Assembly (NCBI RefSeq): GCF_016461955.1
Contig: NZ_JADMNM010000002.1
Location: forward strand, 62,001 to 126,000
Reading direction: 5' to 3'
Length of the DNA stretch: 64,000 nucleotides
DNA from: Qipengyuania sp. YIM B01966
GTDB lineage: Bacteria > Pseudomonadota > Alphaproteobacteria > Sphingomonadales > Sphingomonadaceae
Numbering within the stretch: the stretch's first letter is position 1; every line of letters starts with the position of its first letter. Below are positions 26,232 to 34,678 of the stretch, piece by piece. Below the pieces are notes generated by a model, which saw only the letters and a program-made list of their open reading frames with translations, searched no databases and was not told the origin of the DNA. Both the position numbers and the translations under genes were made by a program.

Positions 26232-27192
26232 CCTCTATGACGGCCATCAGGAGGCGCACGCGACCTGGCGCGAGGCGCTGGCCGGGCCGCGCATGCACCA
26301 CGCGTGGCTGCTGGCGGGGAAGCGCGGGCTGGGCAAGGCCGCGTTCGCAATGGCTGTCGCACGCGAGCTTGTCGCCATTGACGGGGTCCGGCAACCCGAC
26401 GGACAACATCCCGACATTGTGCTGCTCACACACCTGCCAAAAGATGACAAGGAGCAGGCCAAGCGCGACGAGGGCAAGGCGTTCGAGAGCAAGCGCAACA
26501 TCACGATCGATCAGGTCCGCGCAATGCAGCATCGGCTGACGACCCGGCCGACACTGGGCCCTAAGCGCGCCGTCGTGATCGACCCGGCTGACGATCTCGA
26601 GCGCGGCGCCGCCAACGCCTTGCTCAAGAGCCTCGAGGAGCCACCCGAGGGGACGCATTTCCTGCTCGTCGCGCACCGACCAGCGCGCTTGCTGCCCACG
26701 ATCCGCTCGCGCTGCCGCCTACTGCGCTTTCCAGCGTTGGAAGATGAGCAGGTTGCGGCAATCCTCCAACGCGATGCGGGCGGGGTGGATGCGGCGGCCA
26801 GGGCGGCGGCGGTCTCGGCGGCTCGCGGGTCACCGGGTATGGCGCTCGATTTCGTGCACCGGAAGCTGGGGCCGGCAGCGCTGCTGCTGCGCCGGATCGC
26901 GAAAGAGGGGGACGCAGAACTCGCATTACGCGGCGAACTGCTCGCGGCGATCGGCGCGCGTCCCGATCGCGAAACCTTGCCGGCTCTGCTCGACCTTGCT
27001 CGGTCGATCCTGGCGGACGACATCCGCGCCGCGGACAAGCCGCGGCAGAGCGCGATCATCGAGGCGCATACCGCGCTGGTGCGCCTTAGCGGACAGGTTG
27101 CTGGGTACAATTTCGATCCCACTGTGCTGACGATGGAGATCGGCGGCTTGCTCGCCAAGGCGGCGGCTCTTAGGGACCCTGCCGATGGCTGA
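26218..27192 (+). CDS. holB: DNA polymerase III, delta' subunit
   Basis: Clamp-loader subunit related to DnaX. The N-terminal AAA+ domain reads HHAWLLAGKRGLGKAAFAMA, a Walker A-like motif, and later KSLEEPPEGTHFLLVAHRPARLLPTIRSRC, which includes the sensor-1/SRC motif of clamp loaders. The zinc-binding cysteines of classic delta' are missing, as in several alphaproteobacteria. 324 residues. It overlaps both tmk (14 bases) and metG (8 bases). Confidence 0.93.
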   Translation: MAQPDLYDGHQEAHATWREALAGPRMHHAWLLAGKRGLGKAAFAMAVARELVAIDGVRQPDGQHPDIVLLTHLPKDDKEQAKRDEGKAFESKRNITIDQVRAMQHRLTTRPTLGPKRAVVIDPADDLERGAANALLKSLEEPPEGTHFLLVAHRPARLLPTIRSRCRLLRFPALEDEQVAAILQRDAGGVDAAARAAAVSAARGSPGMALDFVHRKLGPAALLLRRIAKEGDAELALRGELLAAIGARPDRETLPALLDLARSILADDIRAADKPRQSAIIEAHTALVRLSGQVAGYNFDPTVLTMEIGGLLAKAAALRDPADG

Positions 27193-28747
27193 TCCCTTCT
27201 ATCTCACCACCGCGATTTCGTATCCAAATGGGCGCCCGCACATCGGCCATGCCTACGAGGCCATCGCCGCGGATGTGATCGCGCGGTTTCAGCGCGCCAT
27301 GGGGCGCGAGGTCCGGTTTCAGACCGGAACCGACGAGCACGGGCTCAAGATGGCCCGCAAGGCGGCAGAAATGGGCGTCACCACTCGCGCGCTTGCCGAT
27401 GAAATGTCATCCCATTTCAAGGCCATGTGCGACGGATTGAATGTCAGTTACGATCGGTTTATCCGCACGGTCGACGAAGATCATCACGCCGCGAGCCAGG
27501 CCCTCTGGCAGGCGATGGAGGCCAATGGCGACCTCTATCTCGATCGCTATGAAGGCTGGTACTCGGTCCGCGACGAGGCGTTCTACGACGAAAGCGAACT
27601 GACAATGGGCGAGGGCGGGGAGCGCGTCTCGCCGCAGGGCACGCCGGTTGAATGGACGGTCGAAGAAAGCTGGTTTTTCCGCCTGTCAAAGTACCAGGAA
27701 CCGCTGCTCGCGCTGTTCCGCGATAATCCCGGCTTCCTCGAGCCCGACAGCCGCCGAAACGAGATGATTGCCTTCGTCTCGGGCGGATTGCGCGATCTGT
27801 CGGTCAGCCGCACCAGTTTCGACTGGGGGGTCAAAGTGCCCGGGAGTGAAGGGCACGTGATGTATGTCTGGGTCGATGCCCTGACCAATTACCTCACCGG
27901 GCTCGGCTATCCCGACGATGGTGCGCTCTGGCAAACCTTCTGGCCAGCGAACCTGCACCTGATCGGCAAGGATATCGTCCGCTTCCACGCTGTGTATTGG
28001 CCAGCCTTCCTGATGAGCGCCGGTATCGCGCTACCGAAAAAGATTTTCGGCCACGGCTTCCTGCTCAATCGCGGTCAGAAGGAATCGAAGTCGCTCGGCA
28101 ATGTGACCGATCCGATGCTGCTGGCCGAGCAATATGGCGTGGACGCGCTGCGATATTTCCTGATGCGCGAGGTGATCTTCGGACAGGATGGCAGTTATTC
28201 GCCCGAAGCAATCGTGACCCGCGTGAATGCCGAACTGGCCAACGCCTTTGGCAATCTGGCGCAGCGGACATTATCCATGATCGTCAGGAACATGGACGGC
28301 AAATTGGTCGCGCCGTCGCAAATAGATGCGGATCACGATCTGCTCAACGCTGTGCGCGCCGCCTGCCGCGACACGCTGCCGTCCGCATTCGAGCAACTGG
28401 CCTTTTCGACGGGTATCGAGGCGTGGCTCAGCGCGGTCCATGCCTGCAATCAGTATATCGACGAACAGGCGCCCTGGACCTTGCGCAAAACCGATCCTGC
28501 GCGGATGGAAACGGTGTTGGTGACGCTGTATCAGGCGCTGCGCGACCTCGCCGTGGCGATCGCGCCGGTCATCCCCGAAAAGGCGGCCGCGCTGCTCGAC
28601 CTGCTGGCCATCGGCCCGGAACACCGCGACTATGCTGCGCTCGGCGATCATCGCTGGTATGACGAACTGGTCGCGGCCAATCACATCGTTCCTGCGCCCG
28701 TGCCGTTGTTCCCGCGCCTTGAAGTGGTGGCAGATCAGGATGTGTGA
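27185..28747 (+). CDS. metG: Methionyl-tRNA synthetase
   Basis: Class I synthetase charging tRNA-Met. The HIGH signature appears in YPNGRPHIGHAYEAIAADV. The KMSKS motif is replaced by KESKS (GQKESKSLGNVTDP), with both lysines and the serines kept. At 520 residues it is the short form without the C-terminal tRNA-binding EMAP domain. The zinc-knuckle cysteines of the E. coli type are not seen. It overlaps holB by 8 bases and tatD by one. Confidence 0.96.
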   Translation: MADPFYLTTAISYPNGRPHIGHAYEAIAADVIARFQRAMGREVRFQTGTDEHGLKMARKAAEMGVTTRALADEMSSHFKAMCDGLNVSYDRFIRTVDEDHHAASQALWQAMEANGDLYLDRYEGWYSVRDEAFYDESELTMGEGGERVSPQGTPVEWTVEESWFFRLSKYQEPLLALFRDNPGFLEPDSRRNEMIAFVSGGLRDLSVSRTSFDWGVKVPGSEGHVMYVWVDALTNYLTGLGYPDDGALWQTFWPANLHLIGKDIVRFHAVYWPAFLMSAGIALPKKIFGHGFLLNRGQKESKSLGNVTDPMLLAEQYGVDALRYFLMREVIFGQDGSYSPEAIVTRVNAELANAFGNLAQRTLSMIVRNMDGKLVAPSQIDADHDLLNAVRAACRDTLPSAFEQLAFSTGIEAWLSAVHACNQYIDEQAPWTLRKTDPARMETVLVTLYQALRDLAVAIAPVIPEKAAALLDLLAIGPEHRDYAALGDHRWYDELVAANHIVPAPVPLFPRLEVVADQDV

Positions 28748-29523
28748 TGCTGATCGATAGCCACTGTCACCTGCAATATGCGGGACTTGTGGAACAGCAG
28801 GCAGGCGTGCTCGACCGCGCACGGGGACGGGGGGTAGGGGGCTTCCTCAACATCTCCACCCGCCGCAGCGAATGGAACGCGGTGATTGCCGCGGCCGAAC
28901 GCGAGCCGGACGTCTGGGCCAGCGTCGGCATTCACCCGCACGAGGCCGACGAGCACGAGGCGCTTGGCATGGCCGAGCTGCTTACAGCGGCAGGGCACCC
29001 TCGCGTGATCGGCATCGGCGAAACCGGGCTCGACTATTATTACGACCGGTCGGACCGCGCGGTGCAGCGGGATCTGTTTCGGACGCATATCGCCGTGGCC
29101 CGGGAGACGGGGCTGCCGCTGATCGTCCACACGCGTGACGCGGAGAGTGATACGCTGGAAATATTGGCGGACGAAATCGCGCGCGGTTCGTTTCCCGCGT
29201 TGATCCATTGCTTCACCGCTTCGGCCGGATTTGCGGCGCGGGTGCTGGAACTGGGCCTGACGATCTCGCTATCCGGTATCGTCACGTTCAAAAACGCGCG
29301 CGATCTCCAGGATATCGCTCGAGAAATTCCGGCCGGCCGCCTGCTGGTCGAAACCGATGCGCCATTTCTGGCGCCCGTGCCACATCGCGGCCAAACCTGC
29401 GAGCCAGCTTTTGTGGCGGACACTGCCAGCTACATCGCGGCCTTGCGCGATGTTCCGGTTGCGACCCTGGCCGAGCAGACGACCGCCAATTTCTTTGCGC
29501 TGTTCGCCCGGGCATCAGCATGA
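28747..29523 (+). CDS. tatD: TatD family metal-dependent hydrolase / DNase
   Basis: TIM-barrel hydrolase; TatD of E. coli is a 3'-5' exonuclease. Metal ligands and motifs visible are DSHCHL at the N-terminus, ASVGIHPHEA, GIGETGLDYYY, LIVHTRDAES, LIHCFTAS and LLVETDAPFLAP. 258 residues. I chose ATG at 28747 (TGATG overlap with metG) over GTG at 28744. Its stop overlaps the next start as ATGA. Confidence 0.95.
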   Translation: MLIDSHCHLQYAGLVEQQAGVLDRARGRGVGGFLNISTRRSEWNAVIAAAEREPDVWASVGIHPHEADEHEALGMAELLTAAGHPRVIGIGETGLDYYYDRSDRAVQRDLFRTHIAVARETGLPLIVHTRDAESDTLEILADEIARGSFPALIHCFTASAGFAARVLELGLTISLSGIVTFKNARDLQDIAREIPAGRLLVETDAPFLAPVPHRGQTCEPAFVADTASYIAALRDVPVATLAEQTTANFFALFARASA

Positions 29524-30287
29524 AACTGATCATGCTCGGCGCCGGCACCTCCACCGGCGTTCCCCGAATCGGCAATGACTGGGGCGCGTGCGACCCGGCC
29601 GAGCCACGCAACCGGCGCACGCGCGTCTCGATCGTGGTCGAAAGCGCTGATGGCGCACGCTTGCTGGTCGATACATCAACCGATCTACGGCACCAATTGC
29701 TCGACAATAACATCGACCGGCTTGATGCGGTCTTCTGGACGCACGACCACGCCGATCATTGTCACGGCATCGATGATCTGCGCCCGCTGCGCTATGGCCG
29801 CGCGGGGCCGATCCCCGCATTCGCCGCCGATGAAACAGTGCGCCGTCTGCGCCAGCGGTTCGGCTACGTGTTTGCCGGTCAGCATGGTTACCCGACAATT
29901 GCGGCGCTTGAAACGCTCGACCGGCTCCGCATGTTTGCCGGATTCGGTATCAGCCACTGTCAAATGCCGCACGGACCAGCGCAAAGTACCGCCTACAGGT
30001 TTGATGCTGATGGTAAATCCCTGGCCTATGCCACGGATTTCAGTGCGATAACTGACGGGATGGTTGCGCTGGCAGAGGATGTCGACCTTTTGGTCTGCGA
30101 CTGCCTGCGCCGCGAACCGCATCCGACTCACGCCCATCTGGCAATGGCCCTGGAATTCGCCGAACGCAGCGGCGCGCGGCAGACTGTCTTGACCCATCTC
30201 GACAAGAGTATGGATTACGCCACATTGCAGGCCGAGGTCCCGCACAATGTGATCGTTGGTTATGACGGGTTGGAGGTCGCGCTGTGA
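29520..30287 (+). CDS. MBL-fold metallohydrolase, PhnP-like
   Basis: Metallo-beta-lactamase-fold phosphodiesterase of 255 residues. It shows the metal-binding motif THDHADH, an upstream GAGTSTGVPRIG, the ligand-bearing LAYATDFSAI, and later VLTHLDKSMDY. The pattern is closest to PhnP-type cyclic phosphodiesterases, but no phn genes are nearby, so the substrate is unknown. It begins in the ATGA overlap with tatD, and its stop overlaps a GTG start of a small membrane protein. Confidence 0.9.
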   Translation: MKLIMLGAGTSTGVPRIGNDWGACDPAEPRNRRTRVSIVVESADGARLLVDTSTDLRHQLLDNNIDRLDAVFWTHDHADHCHGIDDLRPLRYGRAGPIPAFAADETVRRLRQRFGYVFAGQHGYPTIAALETLDRLRMFAGFGISHCQMPHGPAQSTAYRFDADGKSLAYATDFSAITDGMVALAEDVDLLVCDCLRREPHPTHAHLAMALEFAERSGARQTVLTHLDKSMDYATLQAEVPHNVIVGYDGLEVAL

Positions 30288-30457
30288 ACGAATATCAAAT
30301 CGTGGCGCTGGTTTCGGTCGTTGGGTGGCTCATCTTGGTCGGCAGTTCGCTAAGCATACGGCAGGTCTCGCGTGGTCAAGCACTGCGGTATGCGCTGATC
30401 TGGGGGGCGATCATCCTGGGTCTGTTCATGCTATTCGGATGGCTGCAGCCCTCATGA
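30284..30457 (+). CDS. Small two-helix membrane protein
   Basis: A 57-residue protein starting at a GTG that overlaps the stop of the MBL gene as GTGA (30284-30287). Two hydrophobic segments, YQIVALVSVVGWLILVGSSL and YALIWGAIILGLFMLFGWL, are joined by a short basic loop (SIRQVSRGQALR), so it is probably a small inner-membrane protein with both ends on the same side. It is shorter than a usual 60-codon ORF cut-off, but the coupling and clear helix pattern support it. I know no function. Confidence 0.75.
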   Translation: MNEYQIVALVSVVGWLILVGSSLSIRQVSRGQALRYALIWGAIILGLFMLFGWLQPS

Positions 30458-30465
30458 CACCCGCG

Positions 30466-30501
30466 TATATTTTACATAATATATATTATCGTATTTATAA
30501 G
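30466..30501 (+). promoter_or_regulatory. AT-rich stretch with 14-base palindrome before mazG
   Basis: In a GC-rich genome this stretch is nearly all A and T. It contains the perfect palindrome ATAATATATATTAT at 30476-30489 and sequences usable as a promoter: TTTACA at 30471-30476 and TATAAG at 30496-30501, a long spacing of 19. It most likely drives mazG apart from the upstream operon, with the palindrome as a possible operator. Both roles are inferred. Confidence 0.5.
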
Positions 30502-30504
30502 ATC

Positions 30505-30528
30505 GGCTTTGGCTGGTCGCGCAAAGCC
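30505..30528 (+). promoter_or_regulatory. Leader hairpin before mazG
   Basis: GGCTTTG (30505-30511) pairs with CAAAGCC (30522-30528) across a 10-base loop, 23 bases before the mazG start and directly after the AT-rich promoter-like stretch. No U-tract follows, so it is more likely a 5'-leader structure than a terminator. Confidence 0.4.
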
Positions 30529-30551
30529 CCCCGCTCGGACTGCTCTCGCTG

Positions 30552-31364
30552 ATGACGCAGCCTATCGATCGACTGCTGGCAATCATGGCGCGCCTACGGG
30601 ATCCGGTTAACGGCTGCGCGTGGGACCTGGCGCAGAACTTCGCGACAATCGCGCCATACACGATCGAGGAAGCTTACGAGGTCGCTGATGCGATCGACCG
30701 CGCGGACTTTGCCGACCTCCGCGGTGAGCTAGGCGATTTGTTGCTACAGGTCGTTTTCCACGCGCGCATGGCCCAGGAAGCCGGACATTTCGATTTCAAC
30801 GATGTCGCCGCAGCCATCGCCGATAAAATGGAAGCCCGCCATCCGCACATTTTCGGCGACGTGGATGGTTTAATGGACGAGCATCGCTGGGAAACGCTCA
30901 AGGCGGCCGAGCGTGCGCGATCCGGCCAGAGAGGCGCGCTCGACGGCGTCGCCCGCAGCCTGCCGGCATTGATGCGCGCCGAAAAACTCCAAAAGCGTGC
31001 TGCGCGCACCGGGTTTGACTGGCCCGACGTTGATGGGCCGGCGGCGAAACTTGCCGAAGAAATGGACGAACTGCGCGCCGCACCGCCGAAGGACCGCGAG
31101 GAGGAGGCAGGCGATCTGCTATTCGCGGCGGTCAATGTGGTGCGCGCCTACGGGATTGCCCCCGAAACCGCCTTGCGACGCGCCAACGACAAGTTCGAAC
31201 GCCGGTTTCGCGCGATGGAGCAACTGGCGGGCGGCTCACTCGACGGATTGTCGGCTGCCGAGCAGGATCGGCTGTGGAATGCTGTCAAGCAGTCCGACCG
31301 GGCTTCAAAGCCGTCTGAAGCGGGAGAGATCGGCCGGGGAAATGCGGGCGACGATACGGCGTAA
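30552..31364 (+). CDS. mazG: Nucleoside triphosphate pyrophosphohydrolase MazG
   Basis: All-alpha NTP pyrophosphatase that cleans the nucleotide pool and, in E. coli, affects ppGpp levels. Two tandem MazG domains are present: the first with PYTIEEAYEVADAI and LRGELGDLLLQVVFHARMA (EExxE...ExxD metal motif), the second with KLAEEMDELRAA and REEEAGDLLFAAVNVVRAYG. 270 residues. It follows the AT-rich stretch, so it probably has its own promoter. The last 60 bases overlap the 3' end of hflX on the other strand. Confidence 0.95.
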   Translation: MTQPIDRLLAIMARLRDPVNGCAWDLAQNFATIAPYTIEEAYEVADAIDRADFADLRGELGDLLLQVVFHARMAQEAGHFDFNDVAAAIADKMEARHPHIFGDVDGLMDEHRWETLKAAERARSGQRGALDGVARSLPALMRAEKLQKRAARTGFDWPDVDGPAAKLAEEMDELRAAPPKDREEEAGDLLFAAVNVVRAYGIAPETALRRANDKFERRFRAMEQLAGGSLDGLSAAEQDRLWNAVKQSDRASKPSEAGEIGRGNAGDDTA

Positions 31365-32627
31365 CGGCTCCCCGTCGTCGCTCGGCATATCGTCTTCGGC
31401 GATGATCTCCGCGTGGGCATGCAGCCAGGCAATCCTCCGCCCATCGGCCGGCGACAGGTCGAACGGAACGGTCTGCGCGCCTTCCGTGAGCAAGGCGCCA
31501 AGGCGCTCCGTCAGGACATCGCACCCTTCCCCGCTCAATGCTGATAGGGCGACGACGTTCGGATCGTTATCTGCCACCTCCAGCAACTCCTCGCGCGGCA
31601 TACTCTCGAGCAGGTCAAGCTTGTTCCACGCCTCGACGACGGGAATGCGGCTTTCGCCCCCCTCCCCCTCGAACACGCCGAGATCGGTCAGGATGGCCAG
31701 CACCTCGGCCTTCTGCGCGGCGGAGGCAGGATTCGCGATGTCGCGGACATGGACGATAATGTCGGCCGCCGTCACCTCTTCCAGCGTCGCTCTGAAAGCG
31801 GCGACCAACTGGGTCGGCAGGTCGGAAATGAAACCAACCGTGTCAGACAGGATCGCCTTGTCCACCCCGGGCAGGCGAATGGCCCGCATGGTCGGGTCGA
31901 GCGTGGCGAACAGCAGGTCTTCCGCCAAGACGTCAGCCCCGGTCAGGCGGTTGAACAGCGTCGATTTGCCGGCGTTGGTGTAACCGACCAGAGCGATAAC
32001 GGGCCATGGTGCGCGGGTCCGCCGGTCGCGATGAAGGCCGCGGGTCTTGCGGACCTGCTCGATATCTCGGCGCAGGCGCCCCATCCGGCCCCGGATCATC
32101 CGGCGGTCCGCCTCAATCTGGGTCTCCCCCGGCCCGCCCAGAAAGCCGAAGCCGCCCCGCTGCCGTTCGAGGTGGGTCCAGCTGCGTACCAGTCGGCTCT
32201 GCTGGTAGTCGAGATGCGCCAGTTCGACCTGCAAGCGGCCCTCGGCCGTGGCTGCGCGCTCGCCGAAAATCTCGAGGATCAGCCCGGTCCGGTCGATCAC
32301 CTTGCGCTTCCACGCAGTTTCCAGATTACGCTGCTGGATTGGCGTCAGTGCCCCATCAACGATGACTAGCTCTGCGCCCGCTAGCTCGCAGGCGGTCGCG
32401 ATATTCTCCACCTGCCCCGCCCCGAACAAGGTGCCCGCGCGCACCTGCCTGACCGGGATCACCATCGCATCGGCTAGCTCGATGCCGATAGCGAGCGCCA
32501 GACCTTTGATTTCCTCGAGCCGCTCAGCAGGCGGAAGTTGGTGTCGGTAACCCCTGATGTCAGGGCACAGGACGACCGCCCGTGCACCACGCGCGACTTC
32601 TCCCAGCAGGTTGTCGTCGAAGCTCAG
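31305..32627 (-). CDS. hflX: GTPase HflX, probably starting at CTG
   Basis: Ribosome-associated GTPase that splits stalled or heat-damaged ribosomes. It has the HflX N-terminal domain, the glycine-rich [18 protein letters not shown] linker, and a GTPase domain with G1 [10 protein letters not shown]3 DTVGFI and G4 NKLD. The first ATG/GTG/TTG in frame (32465) would cut off about 54 conserved residues, including [13 protein letters not shown] and [20 protein letters not shown]. The frame is open into hfq, and a CTG at 32625-32627 overlaps the hfq stop as CTGA, exactly where an ATGA junction is expected; this gives 440 residues, normal for the family. Convergent with mazG. Confidence 0.9.
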   Translation of the reverse strand: MSFDDNLLGEVARGARAVVLCPDIRGYRHQLPPAERLEEIKGLALAIGIELADAMVIPVRQVRAGTLFGAGQVENIATACELAGAELVIVDGALTPIQQRNLETAWKRKVIDRTGLILEIFGERAATAEGRLQVELAHLDYQQSRLVRSWTHLERQRGGFGFLGGPGETQIEADRRMIRGRMGRLRRDIEQVRKTRGLHRDRRTRAPWPVIALVGYTNAGKSTLFNRLTGADVLAEDLLFATLDPTMRAIRLPGVDKAILSDTVGFISDLPTQLVAAFRATLEEVTAADIIVHVRDIANPASAAQKAEVLAILTDLGVFEGEGGESRIPVVEAWNKLDLLESMPREELLEVADNDPNVVALSALSGEGCDVLTERLGALLTEGAQTVPFDLSPADGRRIAWLHAHAEIIAEDDMPSDDGEPLRRIVARISPADLSRFRRL

Positions 32628-33178
32628 GCTCCGTCGCCTTCGATATCGTCGCTGAGGTCGATCGGTTCGATCGGCTGGATCGTAGATACGGCGTGCTTGT
32701 AAGCCAGCTGCACATATCCCTCACGCTCGAGCAGCATGCAAAACAGATCGTAAGCAGCGATCCGACCCTGCAGCATGACACCGTTGACGAGAAACATGGT
32801 GACCTGCGCGTGCGCGTTTCGCACACGCGACAAGAAAACGTCCTGTAACAACCTTTGCCGGCTGCCGCTGTCCTGGCTGGTGAACTGCTCTACATCAACG
32901 GGCTGCCCGGGCATGATTGTCGAAATGGCGTGCTTGTATACGAGCTGGGATTGCCCGTCTCGGCGCAGAAGAATCGAGAAATTATCGAACCACGTGACGA
33001 TTCCCTGCAGTTTGACGCCCTTGACCAGAAACATCGTTACCGGCGTTTTGTGCCTGCGTAGCAGGTTGAGAAACATATCCTGCAGATTGTTGCCGCCGGC
33101 CTTGCCGCCACCCGGGGCCACCTGCGATGCCACCTTGGTTTGTCGCGGCCGCGCAGAGAGCGTCTTTCCAGTCGTCAT
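32624..33178 (-). CDS. hfq: RNA chaperone Hfq, tandem double-Sm form
   Basis: RNA chaperone pairing small RNAs with mRNAs. The 184-residue protein contains two complete Hfq domains in tandem: residues 32-90 ([11 protein letters not shown] ... [13 protein letters not shown] ... [12 protein letters not shown]) and 111-170 ([11 protein letters not shown] ... [13 protein letters not shown] ... [12 protein letters not shown]). Both keep the Gln of LQD and the YKH motif of the proximal RNA site. The first is closer to canonical Hfq (FDNFSILL); the second is more diverged (YDLFCMLL). A 31-residue basic N-terminal extension precedes them. A functional ring would then be a trimer of doubles. Start chosen is ATG at 33178. 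Between ntrX and hflX, the usual place. Confidence 0.96.
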   Translation of the reverse strand: MTTGKTLSARPRQTKVASQVAPGGGKAGGNNLQDMFLNLLRRHKTPVTMFLVKGVKLQGIVTWFDNFSILLRRDGQSQLVYKHAISTIMPGQPVDVEQFTSQDSGSRQRLLQDVFLSRVRNAHAQVTMFLVNGVMLQGRIAAYDLFCMLLEREGYVQLAYKHAVSTIQPIEPIDLSDDIEGDGA

Positions 33179-33276
33179 GAGAATTCGTCTTCCCTGTTCA
33201 TTGGCGGCGACCGGAACAACCTCCGACCGAAAGCCTCGCGCATAGTCCAAATGCGCCGCAAGCCGAGCCGTTCCGT

Positions 33277-34659
33277 TTACTCGTCGTCGGTCTTACGATC
33301 GCCCATGCCAAGCAGCTTGAGCTTGCGATGGAGTGCGGAGCGCTCCATCCCGATAAAGCTCGCCGTTTTTGAAATATTGCCCGAGAACCGTCTGATCTGG
33401 ATCGACAAATATTCCCGCTCGAAGCTTTCGCGCGCTTCGCGCAGCGGCACCCCCATCATCGTGGTCATGGTCTGTCCGCTGTCCGCCCGAACGCCGCCCC
33501 CGACCTCGGGCGGCAGCATATCCGCCTCGATCACGGCTAATTGTTCGCGGGGCGTCAGGATGATCGTGCGTTCGACGACGTTCCGCAGCTGCCGGACATT
33601 CCCGGGCCAATCATACGCCTGCAAGGCACCCATCGCTTCGGGGCTGATGGCGGGCGCCGGCAGCCCCTGGTCAGCCGCATAGCGCGTGAAGAACAGTTGG
33701 GCCAAAGCCGGTATGTCTTCGCGCCGTTCGGCGAGCGATGGAACCATGACCGGCACGACATTCAGCCTGTAAAACAGATCCTCCCGAAATCGCTTGTCTT
33801 CCATTTCGCGTTGCAGGTCCCGCGAGGTGGACGAGACAACCCTGACATCCACGCCAATCTGCCGGTTGCCGCCTGCCCGCACGAAGCTCTGTTCGGTGAG
33901 CACGCGCAGGATCCGCGCCTGCGTGGAGAGCGGCATATCCGCGACCTCATCGAGGTAAAGCGTGCCTCCATCGGCCATTTCGAGCAGGCCGGGCCGCACA
34001 AGCTGGCCATCGGCCTCCTCGCCGAACAGTTCCTGTTCGAACCGTTCCGGCGTAATCCTTGCCGAATTGACGATTACAAAAGCGTGGTTCGCCCGCGGGC
34101 TCCAGCTGTGTAGCAGTCGCGCAGCGACTTCCTTTCCCGCCCCGGCTGGTCCAGTGATCAGTACCCGGCTGCCGGTATTGGCCACCCGCTTCAGCGTTGC
34201 GCGCACCTGATTGATGATTGGCGAGTTGCCGGTAAATTCCTCCGTATCGCTGGCGCGTTGGCGCAGTTGGACATTCTCCCGTCGCAGCCGTTCGGTCTCG
34301 GTCGCGCGCCCGACCAGCAGCAGCAGGCGTTCGGCCTCGAATGGCTTCTCGATGAAGTCCATTGCCCCGCGGCTGACGGCCGATACCGCCGTATCGATGT
34401 TGCCGTGGCCGGAAAAGATGATCACCGGCAAATCGGGCTCGCGCTTCTTGATCTCGTCGAGCACCTCGAGCCCGTCCATAGGGCTGCCGTGCAGCCAAAC
34501 GTCGAGCAGCACGAGGCTGGGCCGGCGTTCGTCCACCGCAGCCAGCGCGCTGGTGCTGTCGCCAGCGGTGCGGCAGGCGTAGCCCTCGTCGCTGAGCACG
34601 CCTGACACGAGTTCGCGAATATCGCGTTCATCGTCGACGATGAGAATTTCGAGCGCCAT
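33277..34659 (-). CDS. ntrX: Response regulator NtrX
   Basis: Partner of NtrY, controlling nitrogen and respiratory or envelope responses in alphaproteobacteria. The 460-residue protein has a receiver domain (phospho-acceptor Asp53 in LVLLDVW), an AAA+ domain with Walker [10 protein letters not shown] and [10 protein letters not shown], and a Fis-type helix-turn-helix ([20 protein letters not shown]). The sigma-54 contact loop GAFTGA is absent ([15 protein letters not shown] in its place), so it is not expected to activate sigma-54 promoters directly. ATG at 34659 matches the family start; the frame is open upstream into ntrY. It follows ntrY by 19 bases. Confidence 0.95.
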   Translation of the reverse strand: MALEILIVDDERDIRELVSGVLSDEGYACRTAGDSTSALAAVDERRPSLVLLDVWLHGSPMDGLEVLDEIKKREPDLPVIIFSGHGNIDTAVSAVSRGAMDFIEKPFEAERLLLLVGRATETERLRRENVQLRQRASDTEEFTGNSPIINQVRATLKRVANTGSRVLITGPAGAGKEVAARLLHSWSPRANHAFVIVNSARITPERFEQELFGEEADGQLVRPGLLEMADGGTLYLDEVADMPLSTQARILRVLTEQSFVRAGGNRQIGVDVRVVSSTSRDLQREMEDKRFREDLFYRLNVVPVMVPSLAERREDIPALAQLFFTRYAADQGLPAPAISPEAMGALQAYDWPGNVRQLRNVVERTIILTPREQLAVIEADMLPPEVGGGVRADSGQTMTTMMGVPLREARESFEREYLSIQIRRFSGNISKTASFIGMERSALHRKLKLLGMGDRKTDDE

Positions 34660-34678
34660 CAGACTATCCTGTCCTGCA

